DNA of 64,000 bases, taken from contig NZ_JALIFP010000006.1 of the NCBI RefSeq assembly GCF_022867885.1, forward strand, positions 1-64,000, written 5' to 3'. The position numbers and the translations under genes are program-made. Source of the stretch: Lederbergia sp. NSJ-179 (GTDB taxonomy: Bacteria > Bacillota > Bacilli > Bacillales > Bacillaceae_C). The notes beneath the pieces were generated by a model. That model saw nothing but the letters and a program-made list of their open reading frames with translations. It was not told the DNA's origin and made no database searches. This document shows, piece after piece, positions 30,583 to 43,919 of this stretch. Within the stretch, counting starts at the first letter, position 1, and each line of letters starts with the position of its first letter.

Positions 30583-31119
30583 ATGAGCCGAAATGTTGTC
30601 GCAGAGCGCTATGCTTTGGCGTTATACAAGATAGCCAAAGAACAAAATCAGGTAAACAAGTGGGAAGAAGAACTTCGTGTTGTTCGCCGATCGGTAAAAG
30701 ACAATCCAGACTTGCTTTCATTGTTCTCTTCTCCTAACCTAACGATTTTGCAAAAGAAAAATGTTGCGAAAGAAGTGTTTGCCAAGCTATCTCCAACTGT
30801 TGTCAATACCATCTTGCTTTTGATTGATAAAAATCGTCATAATCACTTAGTAGATGTGGCGAATGCCTTTATCGATTATGCCAATCAAGACAATGGAGTA
30901 GCAGAAGCTACGGTGTATTCTGTCCGAGCGTTAACAGCATCGGAAACAGAGGCGATTTCAGCTACATTTGCTGCAAAAGTGGGTAGACGTTCTTTAAATA
31001 TCGAAAATATTGTGGACTCAGATTTACTCGGTGGAATCAAAGTTCAAATTGGAAATCGTATCTTTGATGGCAGCCTTCGTGGGCAATTAGATCGCCTTGC
31101 ACGAACATTAACGACTTGA
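30583..31119 (+). CDS. atpH: ATP synthase F1 subunit delta
   Basis: Links the peripheral stalk to the top of the alpha3beta3 hexamer. 178 residues starting MSRNVVAERYALALYKIA, with the C-terminal DLLGGIKVQIGNRIFDGS signature of the OSCP/delta family. It starts one base after the atpF stop with GGAG nearby. Confidence 0.94.
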   Translation: MSRNVVAERYALALYKIAKEQNQVNKWEEELRVVRRSVKDNPDLLSLFSSPNLTILQKKNVAKEVFAKLSPTVVNTILLLIDKNRHNHLVDVANAFIDYANQDNGVAEATVYSVRALTASETEAISATFAAKVGRRSLNIENIVDSDLLGGIKVQIGNRIFDGSLRGQLDRLARTLTT

Positions 31120-31138
31120 TGAAGTTTTTTGAAAATGA

Positions 31139-32659
<1,521 letters not shown>

Positions 32660-32764
32660 ATGATAATGATCGAATCGTGGGTTCATTTTTAAGTGGGACA
32701 ATTTTTGAAAAAGGTGTTCCACTTACTATGAGTCCCAAAATCTGGGAAAGGATGGTGAACATAG

Positions 32765-33622
<858 letters not shown>

Positions 33623-33637
33623 ACTGTTTCGTAATAA

Positions 33638-35083
<1,446 letters not shown>

Positions 35084-35101
35084 AAATAGGGAGGGAATAT
35101 C

Positions 35102-35503
35102 ATGAATACATTGCAAGTTCATATTGTTACTCCCGATGGCCCAGTTTTTGACGGCGCAGTTGAAATGATCACCACGAAGGCGGAATCTGGAGAAATAGGG
35201 ATCCTCCCTGGACATGTCCCGATGGTTGCCCCCCTGCAAATTGGTGCAGTCCGCATCCATAAAGGCAATGAAACGGAGTTTGTAGCGGTCAATGGTGGTT
35301 TTGTTGAAGTGCAACAAGAAAAAGTTACAATCTTAGCGCAAACGGCTGAGAGAGCTGAAAGCATTGATATTGCCCGTGCGGAGGATGCAAAGAAGCGTGC
35401 GGAAAGCCGCTTGCGAGGAAACCGGGATGATGTGGACTTTAAACGTGCACAATTAGCTTTAAAGCGTGCGATGAATCGTATTGATGTCTACAAACATCAT
35501 TAA
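35102..35503 (+). CDS. atpC: ATP synthase F1 subunit epsilon
   Basis: Rotor subunit and intrinsic ATPase inhibitor, 133 residues. Beta-sandwich domain ([36 protein letters not shown]) and a C-terminal helical hairpin rich in Ala, Glu and Arg. Last gene of the operon, followed by a terminator. Confidence 0.96.
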   Translation: MNTLQVHIVTPDGPVFDGAVEMITTKAESGEIGILPGHVPMVAPLQIGAVRIHKGNETEFVAVNGGFVEVQQEKVTILAQTAERAESIDIARAEDAKKRAESRLRGNRDDVDFKRAQLALKRAMNRIDVYKHH

Positions 35504-35530
35504 AGAAATATGTATGAAGGCCAACAATCT

Positions 35531-35566
35531 AACACCTTCTGATCGGTTGATTAGAAGGTGTTCATT
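35531..35566 (+). terminator. Terminator of the atp operon
   Basis: AACACCTTCT pairs with AGAAGGTGTT around a 12-base loop, then CATTTTTA. Confidence 0.85.
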
Positions 35567-35572
35567 TTTAGG

Positions 35573-35645
35573 CGAACAGGATGTTGGTCGAAACAGACCG
35601 TTGCGACGTACAAGGATCTACTAATGCAGGCGAAACAACAGGACC
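35573..35645 (+). repeat. Fragment of the AGGA/UCCU hairpin repeat family
   Basis: CGAACAGGATGTTGG (35573-35587) is a mismatched copy of the CCAACAGGATGTTGG hairpin found elsewhere. The following bases are not clearly structured. Confidence 0.45.
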
Positions 35646-35665
35646 TTTAATGGAGGTATTCTTAT

Positions 35666-35902
35666 ATGCTTGAAAATTTAGGGCAACAGGCACTCATTAA
35701 TATTTTTTCTCATTTGTTTTTTATTGGGATTGCTTTTATTGCTTTACAAGCCCTTCATTTTGATAAATTCATTCGGGTCAATCGTGTTTTTCAAGCAAGA
35801 CTTCTTTATGTACTATTGACGATTGTGATCGGTGCCACGGTCAGTAATTTCTTCCTTGATTACTTGCATTGGTCTCAACAATTACAATTACTTTTTAAGT
35901 GA
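35666..35902 (+). CDS. ywzB: DUF1146 membrane protein YwzB
   Basis: 78 residues with two hydrophobic segments (about 10-30 and 48-66). It matches the small DUF1146/YwzB protein found between the atp operon and ywmB in bacilli. Function unknown. GGAGG precedes the ATG. Confidence 0.85.
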   Translation: MLENLGQQALINIFSHLFFIGIAFIALQALHFDKFIRVNRVFQARLLYVLLTIVIGATVSNFFLDYLHWSQQLQLLFK

Positions 35903-35999
35903 TGAACAAGCTTTTTTAAAAATAAGTCTATATCGGAAACCTCTTGTATTTTTAACTACATAATAAGAATAAAATCGTTACATCCAAGGCTACGAAAAT

Positions 36000-36046
36000 G
36001 ACCCAATCCGTATTAAATATTTATATGTAAGAAATGGGTCTTTTTA
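36000..36046 (+). terminator. Terminator after ywzB
   Basis: GACCCA pairs with TGGGTC across a 29-base AT-rich loop, followed by T5. The loop is long, so efficiency is uncertain. Confidence 0.55.
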
Positions 36047-36198
36047 CCTGTTTGCAAAGCACGCTCAATTGTATATTATGTGTAATAGTGTGTGCGAATT
36101 TTGTCAAAAATAAAGGTCATTAAACGTCTAATGTTGCGTTATATTATTGGTATGCCTTCCCCCTAACAGGAAACAATATGAATAAGGGGGAATGGAAG

Positions 36199-36915
36199 AT
36201 GAAAAGCAATACTTTAAAGCTAGTGATCACAAGTGCTGCGTTTATCGTTTGTTTGATCCTATTATTTAACGGGAATAAATTGAGTGCAAAGACAAATTTG
36301 ACTGAAATCAATGATTTAGCAAGTTCAATAATAAAATTGGATGGAACCATTATTGAATGGTCTCTATATGCAAGAGAACCTGTTCAAAAAGAGTTGAGTA
36401 AAGAACAATATACAGAACTATTTCCTGAGATGGAATGGACACTTGAAAGGAATTCGATGAAAGGTACCATCAACTATGGGACATACAGCGAAACGATTCA
36501 AGTCATTACCAATCAACATGGAAATGCCCCATCATTTATTACATACGAATTGAAAGGAAGCGACTGGAGCGAAGCAGCTAAGATTGAAGCTTCTGGGTTC
36601 GTTAGCCGTCGTATGAATACTCTTTTTAGTGGGGAACCGACTTTGTTCTCTTGTATTAAAGGCGAATTCAATGAAACAATAGATGAATTTACCAAGCATT
36701 CATTAAATGATTTAATGCAATCTTTACAAGCGAAAGAAATTGAGTCGGTTACGGAAAAGAATTTTCAATCCATATCGGCATATTCCTCTCTTTTTTCCCA
36801 ATCTTTAGCATTAACCAATCAAGAAATGAATATACAATTGGGATTAAGAAATAGTGAATGGGATAATGGAACGATTCTTGTGATCGGCACACCCATCTTG
36901 ACGATTGAATATTAA
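36199..36915 (+). CDS. ywmB: YwmB-family protein, predicted exported
   Basis: 238 residues from the ATG at 36199 (AAGGGGG eight bases upstream). N-terminal signal-like helix, residues 9-24, then a mostly polar domain of the YwmB (DUF1779, TATA-box-like fold) family. Position directly upstream of murA matches B. subtilis. Function is not established; its neighbours suggest a cell-envelope role. Confidence 0.82.
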   Translation: MKSNTLKLVITSAAFIVCLILLFNGNKLSAKTNLTEINDLASSIIKLDGTIIEWSLYAREPVQKELSKEQYTELFPEMEWTLERNSMKGTINYGTYSETIQVITNQHGNAPSFITYELKGSDWSEAAKIEASGFVSRRMNTLFSGEPTLFSCIKGEFNETIDEFTKHSLNDLMQSLQAKEIESVTEKNFQSISAYSSLFSQSLALTNQEMNIQLGLRNSEWDNGTILVIGTPILTIEY

Positions 36916-36947
36916 TATAAGGACTACGGACGCGGAGGGGAATTCTC

Positions 36948-38255
36948 TTGGAAAAAATCATCGTCCGCGGCGGGAACAGATTGAACGGCACAGTAAAAGT
37001 TGAAGGAGCAAAAAATGCCGTTCTTCCTGTGATCGCTGCATCATTATTAGCAAGTGAGGGAAAAAGCATCATTCGGGATGTTCCATCTCTCTCCGATGTA
37101 TATACGATTGGCGAAGTATTACGCCATCTCAATGCTAATGTAGAATTTAAAGACGAAACTATTACAGTTGATGCCACGGATGATTTGTATATTGAGGCTC
37201 CATTTGAATATATGCGTAAAATGCGAGCGTCAGTACAGGTGATGGGACCATTATTAGGAAGGATCGGTAGAGCAAGAGTGGCCTTACCAGGTGGCTGTGC
37301 CATTGGCTCCAGACCGATCGATTTACATTTGAAAGGCTTCGAAGCCATGGGCGCAACAGTTAAAGTGGATAACGGCTTTATAGAGGCGAAAGCCGATCGT
37401 TTAACTGGCGCAAAAATCTATTTAGACTTCCCAAGTGTTGGAGCCACTCAAAACATTATGACAGCAGCCGTTTTAGCAGAAGGGGTCACAATCATTGAAA
37501 ACTGTGCCAAAGAACCGGAAATTGTGGATGTTGCGAATTTCCTCAATAAGATGGGAGCCATTGTAAAAGGAGCAGGAACAGGTACCATTCGAATTGAAGG
37601 TGTCGAAAAGGTACATGGTGCAGATCACACGATTATACCCGACAGAATCGAAGCAGGTACTTTCATGGCTGCTGCTGCTATTACAGGTGGAAATGTATTG
37701 GTAGAAGGGGCTGTCCCTGAACATTTATCATCTGTTATTGCAAAGCTCGAGGAAATGAATGTCACCATTATTGAAGAAGAAAATGGGATACGAGTGATTG
37801 GGCCTGATCGATTAAAAGCCGTTGATATCAAAACGATGCCTCATCCCGGTTTTCCGACAGATATGCAATCGCAAATCATGGCATTGCTTTTAAATGCGGA
37901 AGGCACAGGCATCATTACAGAAACGGTATTTGAGAATCGATATATGCATGTAGAAGAATTTCGGAGAATGAATGCTGAAATTAAAATTGAAGGACGTTCC
38001 GTTATTATTACAGGACCATGCAAATTGCAGGGGGCTGAAGTCGCGGCAACTGATTTACGCGCAGCCGCTGCGCTAATCTTAGGGGGGCTTGCTGCTGATG
38101 GCTATACCCGTGTGACTGATTTACATCATTTAGATCGCGGCTATTTAGATTTTCATCTGAAATTGCGTGCTCTTGGAGCCGATATCGAAAGAGTGACAGA
38201 TAAAATAGTGGAAAATGAGCCAGATATTATCCCTGCAAAAGTCACGGAAATTTGA
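36948..38255 (+). CDS. murA: UDP-GlcNAc 1-carboxyvinyltransferase MurA (MurAA)
   Basis: Main enolpyruvyl transferase of peptidoglycan synthesis, 435 residues. Cys117 in [17 protein letters not shown] is the PEP-reactive, fosfomycin-sensitive residue. The start is TTG 36948, seven bases after GGAGGGG, and gives the expected [18 protein letters not shown] start. Second paralog besides murZ at 12155, the usual two-copy arrangement of low-GC Gram-positives. Confidence 0.95.
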   Translation: MEKIIVRGGNRLNGTVKVEGAKNAVLPVIAASLLASEGKSIIRDVPSLSDVYTIGEVLRHLNANVEFKDETITVDATDDLYIEAPFEYMRKMRASVQVMGPLLGRIGRARVALPGGCAIGSRPIDLHLKGFEAMGATVKVDNGFIEAKADRLTGAKIYLDFPSVGATQNIMTAAVLAEGVTIIENCAKEPEIVDVANFLNKMGAIVKGAGTGTIRIEGVEKVHGADHTIIPDRIEAGTFMAAAAITGGNVLVEGAVPEHLSSVIAKLEEMNVTIIEEENGIRVIGPDRLKAVDIKTMPHPGFPTDMQSQIMALLLNAEGTGIITETVFENRYMHVEEFRRMNAEIKIEGRSVIITGPCKLQGAEVAATDLRAAAALILGGLAADGYTRVTDLHHLDRGYLDFHLKLRALGADIERVTDKIVENEPDIIPAKVTEI

Positions 38256-38263
38256 AATAGGAC

Positions 38264-38299
38264 AAAAAGGAGTGTCTCTAAAAGAGGCACTCCTTTTAC
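38264..38299 (+). terminator. Terminator after murA
   Basis: AAAAGGAGTGTCTCT-aaa-AGAGGCACTCCTTTT, a near-perfect 15-base stem. Confidence 0.9.
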
Positions 38300-38330
38300 T
38301 TTCCGTACGCTTTCTTTCCAGGTTAATAGA

Positions 38331-38357
38331 CATAAATGCTTGTCCGTCCCCATATAT
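38331..38357 (+). promoter_or_regulatory. Possible sigma-E promoter of spoIID
   Basis: ATA, 16 bases, CATATATA, close to the sigma-E -10 pattern CATANNNT (last base off). spoIID is a sigma-E gene in B. subtilis. Confidence 0.4.
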
Positions 38358-38408
38358 ATGGAAAAGAATACCGGCAGTTAATTTAATATGGACATGGAGG
38401 AATAAGCA

Positions 38409-39428
38409 ATGAAGTCGATAAAACCTATTTTTATTTCCGCCACAATTTTAATCACATTAACATTCCTATTACCCTCCCTAGTTGTCTCGTTTTCAGCCAA
38501 AGAGAAAACGGCACATCAAAATGAAGCTGTGGAATCCACCCCCCCTGAAAAAGCCGCGGATAGCCCTGAGCCAGATGTGGCTGTCTTTCGGAGCGCAACA
38601 GAGAAAATTGAAACCTTCCCTTTAGAGGATTATGTCACTGGCGTTGTGGCCGTGGAAATGCCTGCCGATTTTGAAGTGGAAGCCCTTAAGGCTCAAGCCC
38701 TTGCAGCTCGAACATATGTCGTTAACTTTTTACTGCACACAGAGGATAACACGGTACCTGAAGGAGCCAATATAACGGATACTGTAACCCATCAAGTTTT
38801 TAAAAATCGTGATGAACTTAAAAAATTATGGGGAAAAGATTTTGCTTGGAAATATAAAAAAGTTTCAGAAGCTGTTCAAGCGACAAAAGGAGAAATTTTG
38901 ACCTATCAAGATAAACCGATAACGGCCTCGTTTTTTTCTACAAGTAATGGATATACAGAAAATTCAGAGGAATATTGGAAAGATAAAATACCTTATTTAA
39001 AAAGTGTAGAAAGTCCATGGGATAGTAAAGCACCCAATTTTGAAAGTAAGAAAAAATTGTCAGTAAAGGAATTTGAACAACTGCTTGGGGTCAATATTGG
39101 AGATAGTAAGGAAGTCGGAACCATTAAAAGTAAAACATCTGGTCATAAAGTCGCCACTGTCCAAATTGGTGATAAAACATTTGAAGGTCGAGAGGTAAGG
39201 GAAAAACTTAATCTACGTTCAACAGACTTTCAGTGGTCACGCAGTGGGGATTCCATTACTATTATAACGAAGGGCTATGGTCATGGTGTCGGAATGAGCC
39301 AATATGGTGCAAATGGAATGGCAAAAGAAGGGAAGAATTACCGCGATATCGTACAGCATTATTACCATGATATTCATATATCCGAGGCTAATCAATTATT
39401 TGATAAAAAGTATGCAGCCCAATTTTAA
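38409..39428 (+). CDS. spoIID: Stage II sporulation protein D, lytic transglycosylase
   Basis: Membrane-anchored peptidoglycan lytic transglycosylase of the SpoIIDMP engulfment machine. 339 residues; N-terminal membrane anchor (about 6-28), catalytic Glu83 in VAVEMPADFE, then KAQALAARTY. C-terminal GYGHGVGMSQYGANGMA is the family signature. GGAGGAATAAG precedes the ATG. Confidence 0.95.
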   Translation: MKSIKPIFISATILITLTFLLPSLVVSFSAKEKTAHQNEAVESTPPEKAADSPEPDVAVFRSATEKIETFPLEDYVTGVVAVEMPADFEVEALKAQALAARTYVVNFLLHTEDNTVPEGANITDTVTHQVFKNRDELKKLWGKDFAWKYKKVSEAVQATKGEILTYQDKPITASFFSTSNGYTENSEEYWKDKIPYLKSVESPWDSKAPNFESKKKLSVKEFEQLLGVNIGDSKEVGTIKSKTSGHKVATVQIGDKTFEGREVREKLNLRSTDFQWSRSGDSITIITKGYGHGVGMSQYGANGMAKEGKNYRDIVQHYYHDIHISEANQLFDKKYAAQF

Positions 39429-39546
39429 TGGGAAAGAGCTGAAGACTTGATAGCGGTCTTCAGCTTTTCTTATTGATAAAAACGGCTAGATTTTACCTGT
39501 TTTAAAAATAATGAGCTGGTATCTTTATCCATAAATAAAAAAAAAC

Positions 39547-39576
39547 GCATAAATTAACCGTTTTGTCGAAAAATAA
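39547..39576 (+). promoter_or_regulatory. Possible sigma-F promoter of spoIIQ
   Basis: GCATA, 15 bases, CGAAAAATAA: about two mismatches to the sigma-F -10 consensus. A sigma-A-like TATAAT is also present at 39599-39604. Confidence 0.35.
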
Positions 39577-39647
39577 ATAGAAAAAATGTTTTAAACGAGT
39601 ATAATATTTTCATTTCCTGTTCAGAATGATTGACAGAGGTGATGAAA

Positions 39648-40643
39648 ATGAGAGAGGAAGAAAAGAATCAATCTTCTCAATGGAAAAAGTTCCTTAAAAA
39701 GCGGTGGGTATATCCAGCAATTTATCTTGCCAGTGCAGCTTTGCTCATATCCGGTATTTTCTGGTTTCAGGCAGCAAATAAAAAAGTAGCTGATCCGCCA
39801 GGCGTCACAGAAAATAATACGGATAATTTAACTGGCAACAACAACAATGACGATGCTGTAGAAGTCACACAACCTTTAGAAAATGTGGACATGCCTGTAG
39901 CAAATCAGGATGAAGTGGAGTACGTCACGGAATTTTTTGATATTAATGCATCTGAAGAAGAACTGGAAGCAGCACTTATTGTTGATGGAAACAAATATCA
40001 TCCTAATCTTGGGGTCGATATTGCGAAAAAGGACAACTCGGAATTTAATGTTCTTGCCGCTTTAAGTGGGAAAGTTACAGCTGTTCGCAATGATTCTTTA
40101 CTGGGAAATGTGATTGAAATTGATCATGGTAAAGGCGTTACCACCGTTTATCAATCTGTCAAAAATTTCAAAGTACAAGAAGGAGATTCAGTTAAACAAG
40201 GGGATGTACTAGCAACATCAGGTACAAGTCAACTAAATAAAGCTGCAAAAACTCATTTGCATTTTGAAATTAGAAAAGATAACCAAGCTGTCAATCCTCA
40301 AAGTTATTTTGGACAACCGGTTACTTCCCTTGAAGCTGACTCCAATGCAGAAGAGAAGTCTAACGAATCTAAGGACGACTCGGAAATGCATGAAGAGAAG
40401 TCTAACGAATCGAAAGACAACTCCACAATGGAGGAAGAGACGAACAAATTTAAAGACAACTCCACAATGGAGGAAGAGACGAACAAATCTAAAGACAACT
40501 CCTCAATGGAGAAAGAAACTGATTCAGACATGGAAGAATCCGATGATCAAACAAAATCAAGTGATGAAACAAAATCAAGTGATGAAACAAATTCTAGTGA
40601 TGAACCAATGAAGGATACTTCCAATCTAGAAATTCAAGAATAA
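39648..40643 (+). CDS. spoIIQ: Stage II sporulation protein Q, degenerate M23/LytM protein
   Basis: Forespore membrane protein that binds SpoIIIAH across the septum to form the feeding-tube/engulfment channel. 331 residues from the ATG at 39648 (GAGGTGA upstream). One membrane helix (about 25-42) and a LytM domain. In NLGVDIA the first zinc-ligand position is Asn rather than His, while THLHFE is kept; B. subtilis SpoIIQ also lacks this ligand, so enzymatic activity is unlikely. The last ~100 residues are acidic repeats (KDNSTMEEETNK-like units and SSDETK units). Confidence 0.93.
   Translation: MREEEKNQSSQWKKFLKKRWVYPAIYLASAALLISGIFWFQAANKKVADPPGVTENNTDNLTGNNNNDDAVEVTQPLENVDMPVANQDEVEYVTEFFDINASEEELEAALIVDGNKYHPNLGVDIAKKDNSEFNVLAALSGKVTAVRNDSLLGNVIEIDHGKGVTTVYQSVKNFKVQEGDSVKQGDVLATSGTSQLNKAAKTHLHFEIRKDNQAVNPQSYFGQPVTSLEADSNAEEKSNESKDDSEMHEEKSNESKDNSTMEEETNKFKDNSTMEEETNKSKDNSSMEKETDSDMEESDDQTKSSDETKSSDETNSSDEPMKDTSNLEIQE
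40370..40610 (+). repeat. In-frame tandem repeats in the spoIIQ 3' end
   Basis: About 45-base units (AAAGACAACTCCACAATGGA.., three to four copies with drift, 40418-40520) are followed by 18-base units (AAATCAAGTGATGAAACA, about three copies). Length change here would not disrupt the frame. Confidence 0.85.
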
Positions 40644-40652
40644 TACACATAT

Positions 40653-40690
40653 AAGTGATGACGAGTCCAATCGGGCTCGTCTTTTCTTAT
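40653..40690 (+). terminator. Terminator after spoIIQ
   Basis: GACGAGTCC-aat-CGGGCTCGTC followed by TTTTCTT. Confidence 0.8.
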
Positions 40691-41449
40691 AAGGTAAGAA
40701 AGAAAAATTGGCTAATGTTTGGATCTAGCTCCAGCGCCTAGCCCCTCGAGGTCAAATAACCTGAGTCAAGAAAAGTCAAAACCGGACTTTTCTTGTCTCA
40801 GAACATTTGCTTGTCGGGGCTGACCAAGGCGCTTGCGCTTTCCTTACAGGGTAGGAAAGTATAAATATTGGCTAATGTTGGATCTAGCTCCAGCGCCCAG
40901 CGACTAGCAAACTTTCGGTGCCTTCCTATGATAAGTCAACATCGATTCACCCTTCGGGTTCATCGTGTTTCCTTTATCTCGTCAGGCCCCTAAAAAGTTT
41001 GTACGTCGCTAAACGGGCGCTTGCGCTTTTCTTATTTTCATCATTTCTCGGGAAATAATGGCATGATCAGGCATAATTTTTCGAAATATATCAGAAACCG
41101 CCTTTGAAAATTGAGACGGATAATTGTCGCCCTAAACACTATGGACAAAGAAAGCGTAAGTATATTGCGTAATTTAAGCATATATCCTCAAAGATGTAAA
41201 TAGTATATACAAACTCTACAAAAAAATAGTGAGTGTTTGAGGTGAGTGATCGTTCATTGGCAGCTACATTTCGTTGAAGACCTACTTAAGTCCAGAAAAA
41301 GAGAAGGGATTTCAAATAAAGAATTTACTAAACAAATACCAGTTGCGAAAAGGGTGAAGGAAACCTAACGCGAGCAGATGTAGAAATGATATTAAAAAGA
41401 CGAGTCTCATTTCACACTCCTCACATCCAACTTAGGGAGGGCGAGAGGT
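40691..41449 (+). repeat. Two R1 repeats and a gene-poor leader before spoIIID
   Basis: R1 copies lie at 40718-40844 (close match to those at 11.6-12.1 kb) and 40878-41034. The second has R1 ends but an interior resembling R1 unit 1 at 6.4 kb (TAAGTCAACATCG, GTACGTCGCT). From 41037 to 41449 no convincing gene is seen. A 40-codon frame at 41246-41368 (GTG, ending RVKET) and the overlapping frame after it may be a decayed gene. spoIIID promoter elements are not clear. Confidence 0.7.
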
Positions 41450-41737
41450 GTGCACGATTACATCAAAGAGCGAACAATCAAGATAGGAAGATATATCGTG
41501 GAGACAAGAAAGACGGTTCGTGTCATTGCGAAGGAATTTGGAGTATCAAAAAGCACCGTTCATAAGGATCTAACGGAGAGACTACCGGATATTAATCCAG
41601 ATTTAGCGAATGAAGTAAAAACGATTTTAGAGTATCATAAATCGATTAGACATTTACGGGGAGGAGAGGCGACAAGACAGAAATACAGAAAGGAGGAAGA
41701 AAAAACAGACGAGTTCGAAGTGGAAGTGATCAAATAG
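41450..41737 (+). CDS. spoIIID: Sporulation transcription factor SpoIIID
   Basis: Mother-cell DNA-binding protein that activates or represses sigma-E and sigma-K genes. 95 residues with the HTH KTVRVIAKEFGVSKSTVHKD (about 22-41), nearly identical to B. subtilis. The start is GTG 41450 with AGGGAGG nine bases upstream. The C-terminal ~20 residues diverge, as usual. Followed by mbl as in B. subtilis. Confidence 0.96.
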   Translation: MHDYIKERTIKIGRYIVETRKTVRVIAKEFGVSKSTVHKDLTERLPDINPDLANEVKTILEYHKSIRHLRGGEATRQKYRKEEEKTDEFEVEVIK

Positions 41738-41772
41738 GAGAGCTCTTAAGGGAGCCTTCCTTTCTTATTTTG
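41736..41772 (+). terminator. Weak terminator after spoIIID
   Basis: GGAGAGCTC-ttaag-GGAGCCTTCC with internal mismatch, then TTTCTTATTTT. Confidence 0.45.
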
Positions 41773-42008
41773 AAAAAACATCAATTTATTTAAAAAATTG
41801 CACGAAAAAACAACTGGATTATGGTAAAATAAACAATTAGGGAATATTATACCATGTGACTTTTTACCTGTTTCTTTATTCGAATGAATGTGAAGGTTTT
41901 GCAAGGGAAATTTCGTCTTATGAGTAGGAACTTTTTTTATGAAGATAAGAATAGACAATTTAGATAAGCCCATAGAGAGGGATTTAAAATGGAAAGAAGG
42001 GAATCGAA

Positions 42009-43010
42009 ATGTTTGCAAAGGATATTGGGATCGATTTAGGAACGGCCAATGTATTAATCCATGTAAAAGGACAAGGAATCGTTTTAAATGAACCTTCCGT
42101 TGTAGCGATTGATCGTAATGATAATAAGGTACTTGCGGTGGGTGAAGAAGCTAGAAAAATGATTGGAAGGACACCAGGAAATATTACGGCCATTCGACCG
42201 TTAAAAAATGGTGTGATTGCCGATTTTGATGTAACAGAAACCATGCTAAAACATTTTATACATAAATTAAACGTAAAAGGATTTTTATCAAAGCCAAGAA
42301 TCTTAGTATGCTGTCCAACAAATATTACTGGTGTTGAACAAAAAGCCATCCGAGAAGCAGCAGAAAAAAGTGGTGGAAAAAAGGTTTATCTCGAAGAAGA
42401 GCCAAAAGTCGCTGCCATTGGCGCGGGAATGGATATTTTCCAACCAAGTGGGAATATGGTTGTGGATATTGGGGGAGGAACTTCGGATATTGCCGTTTTA
42501 TCCATGGGAGATATTGTGACATCATCTTCCATCAAAATGGCTGGAGATCAATTTGATTATGAAATTTTAAGTTATGTGAAAAAAGAATATAAATTGCTGA
42601 TCGGTGATCGCACAGCCGAGAATATAAAAATTAATATTGGGACTGTATTTCCGGATTCTCGTAAAGAAGAAATGGATATTCGTGGTCGAGACATGGTTAC
42701 AGGTCTTCCGCGAACCATTACGATCCGCTCCAAGGAAGTGGAAGAGGCCCTTCATGAGCCTATTGAGTCCATTGTGCAAGCAGCAAAATTGGTCTTAGAG
42801 AAAACCCCGCCAGAGCTATCTGCTGATATTATTGACAGAGGAATTATGCTGACAGGCGGGGGAGCTCTCCTTCATGGAATGGACCAACTTTTAGCTGATC
42901 AGCTAAAGGTACCCGTACTCATCGCGGAACACCCAATGGATGCCGTTGCTATGGGGACAGGCATTATGCTGAAGAATATGGATCGTATTTTGCGCCGAAC
43001 GTTCATGTAA
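42009..43010 (+). CDS. mbl: MreB-like cell-shape protein Mbl
   Basis: Bacterial actin homolog that organises lateral wall synthesis. 333 residues; phosphate-1 motif GIDLGTANVLI, phosphate-2 VVDIGGGTSDIAVLS, adenosine motif LTGGGALLHG. Position between spoIIID and flhO identifies it as mbl rather than mreB. Ribosome site GAAGGGA. Confidence 0.95.
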   Translation: MFAKDIGIDLGTANVLIHVKGQGIVLNEPSVVAIDRNDNKVLAVGEEARKMIGRTPGNITAIRPLKNGVIADFDVTETMLKHFIHKLNVKGFLSKPRILVCCPTNITGVEQKAIREAAEKSGGKKVYLEEEPKVAAIGAGMDIFQPSGNMVVDIGGGTSDIAVLSMGDIVTSSSIKMAGDQFDYEILSYVKKEYKLLIGDRTAENIKINIGTVFPDSRKEEMDIRGRDMVTGLPRTITIRSKEVEEALHEPIESIVQAAKLVLEKTPPELSADIIDRGIMLTGGGALLHGMDQLLADQLKVPVLIAEHPMDAVAMGTGIMLKNMDRILRRTFM

Positions 43011-43101
43011 GAATATTCACTTGTTTTATCCTTTAAGAACTTCATTTTTTTTGCTGTGGTAAAAGCTCGGCGAAACTTGTGGATAGAGATGGAGGAGTAA
43101 T

Positions 43102-43886
43102 ATGTTAAGAGGTTTATATACAGCCGCATCTGGGATGTATGCTCAGCAACGGAAAACAGATCAAACTACGAATAACCTAGCCAATATGAATACCCCCGGT
43201 TTCAAAGAAGGTCAATCGTCCATGCGAGCATTTCCTGAAATGCTGTTACAAAAAATCGGAGGATTGGAAAAACCGAATCTCCCCCAGGAAGTGGGAGCGA
43301 TACATACTGGTGTTTACATGCAAGAAACAGTGCCGCGGTTTGTCCAAGGAGATTTGCAGCAAACAGATCAAAATACCGATTTAGCTCTTACAGATGGTCC
43401 AAATGGTTCTGTGTTTTTTGCCGTTGAAGATAATAATCAGATAAAATATACACGTAATGGCCGGTTTAATCTTAATGCTGAGGGTCTTCTAACAACAACG
43501 GAAGGTTTACCTGTATTGGATCAAGCGGGAAATCAAATTGCATTAAACAGTGATCAATTCAGCGTCACACCAAATGGTATCATTGAAGAAGATGGGAATC
43601 AGGTTGCACAATTAGGGATTGCCGTAACTGAAAATCCCCAAGAACTGATCCAAGAGGAGGGGGGCTTTTTCGTACAGACGAGGAGGCTGATCAACTTCCA
43701 CTTGCGGCTCAAGAAGATTATCGCATATCACAGGGGTATTTTGAGAGATCAAATGTAGACCCATCTCAAGCGATGACTGAGATGCTAAGTGCGTATAGAG
43801 CTTTTGAAGCCAATCAAAAAATTGTACAGGCCTATGATAGGAGTCTGGATAAAGCTGTAAACGACGTTGGCAAGGTAAATGGTTAG
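43102..43886 (+). pseudogene. flhO: Flagellar hook-basal body protein FlhO, apparent frameshift
   Basis: Flagellar rod/hook family protein (FlgF/FlgG type). The first frame reads LRGLYTAASGMYAQQRKTDQ through IQEEGG, then goes out of frame at a run of six G (43659-43664) and stops at 43758. The normal C-terminus continues in another frame: RTDEEADQLPLAAQEDYRIS, then SNVDPSQAMTEMLSAYRAFE to TAG at 43884-43886. A seventh G would restore 261 residues. The cause could be a sequencing error, a true mutation or phase variation. Followed by intact flhP. Confidence 0.85.
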
Positions 43887-43919
43887 GATCAAGGCTGGAG
43901 GTCAAAGGAGGGTTCAGGG

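Noticed and set aside
40418-40520. CRISPR-like repeats
   Set aside because: Tandem units without spacers, lying in frame inside spoIIQ.
40264-40611. 115-codon basic protein overlapping the spoIIQ 3' end
   Set aside because: Same-strand shadow frame created by the repeated acidic tail of SpoIIQ; no ribosome site.
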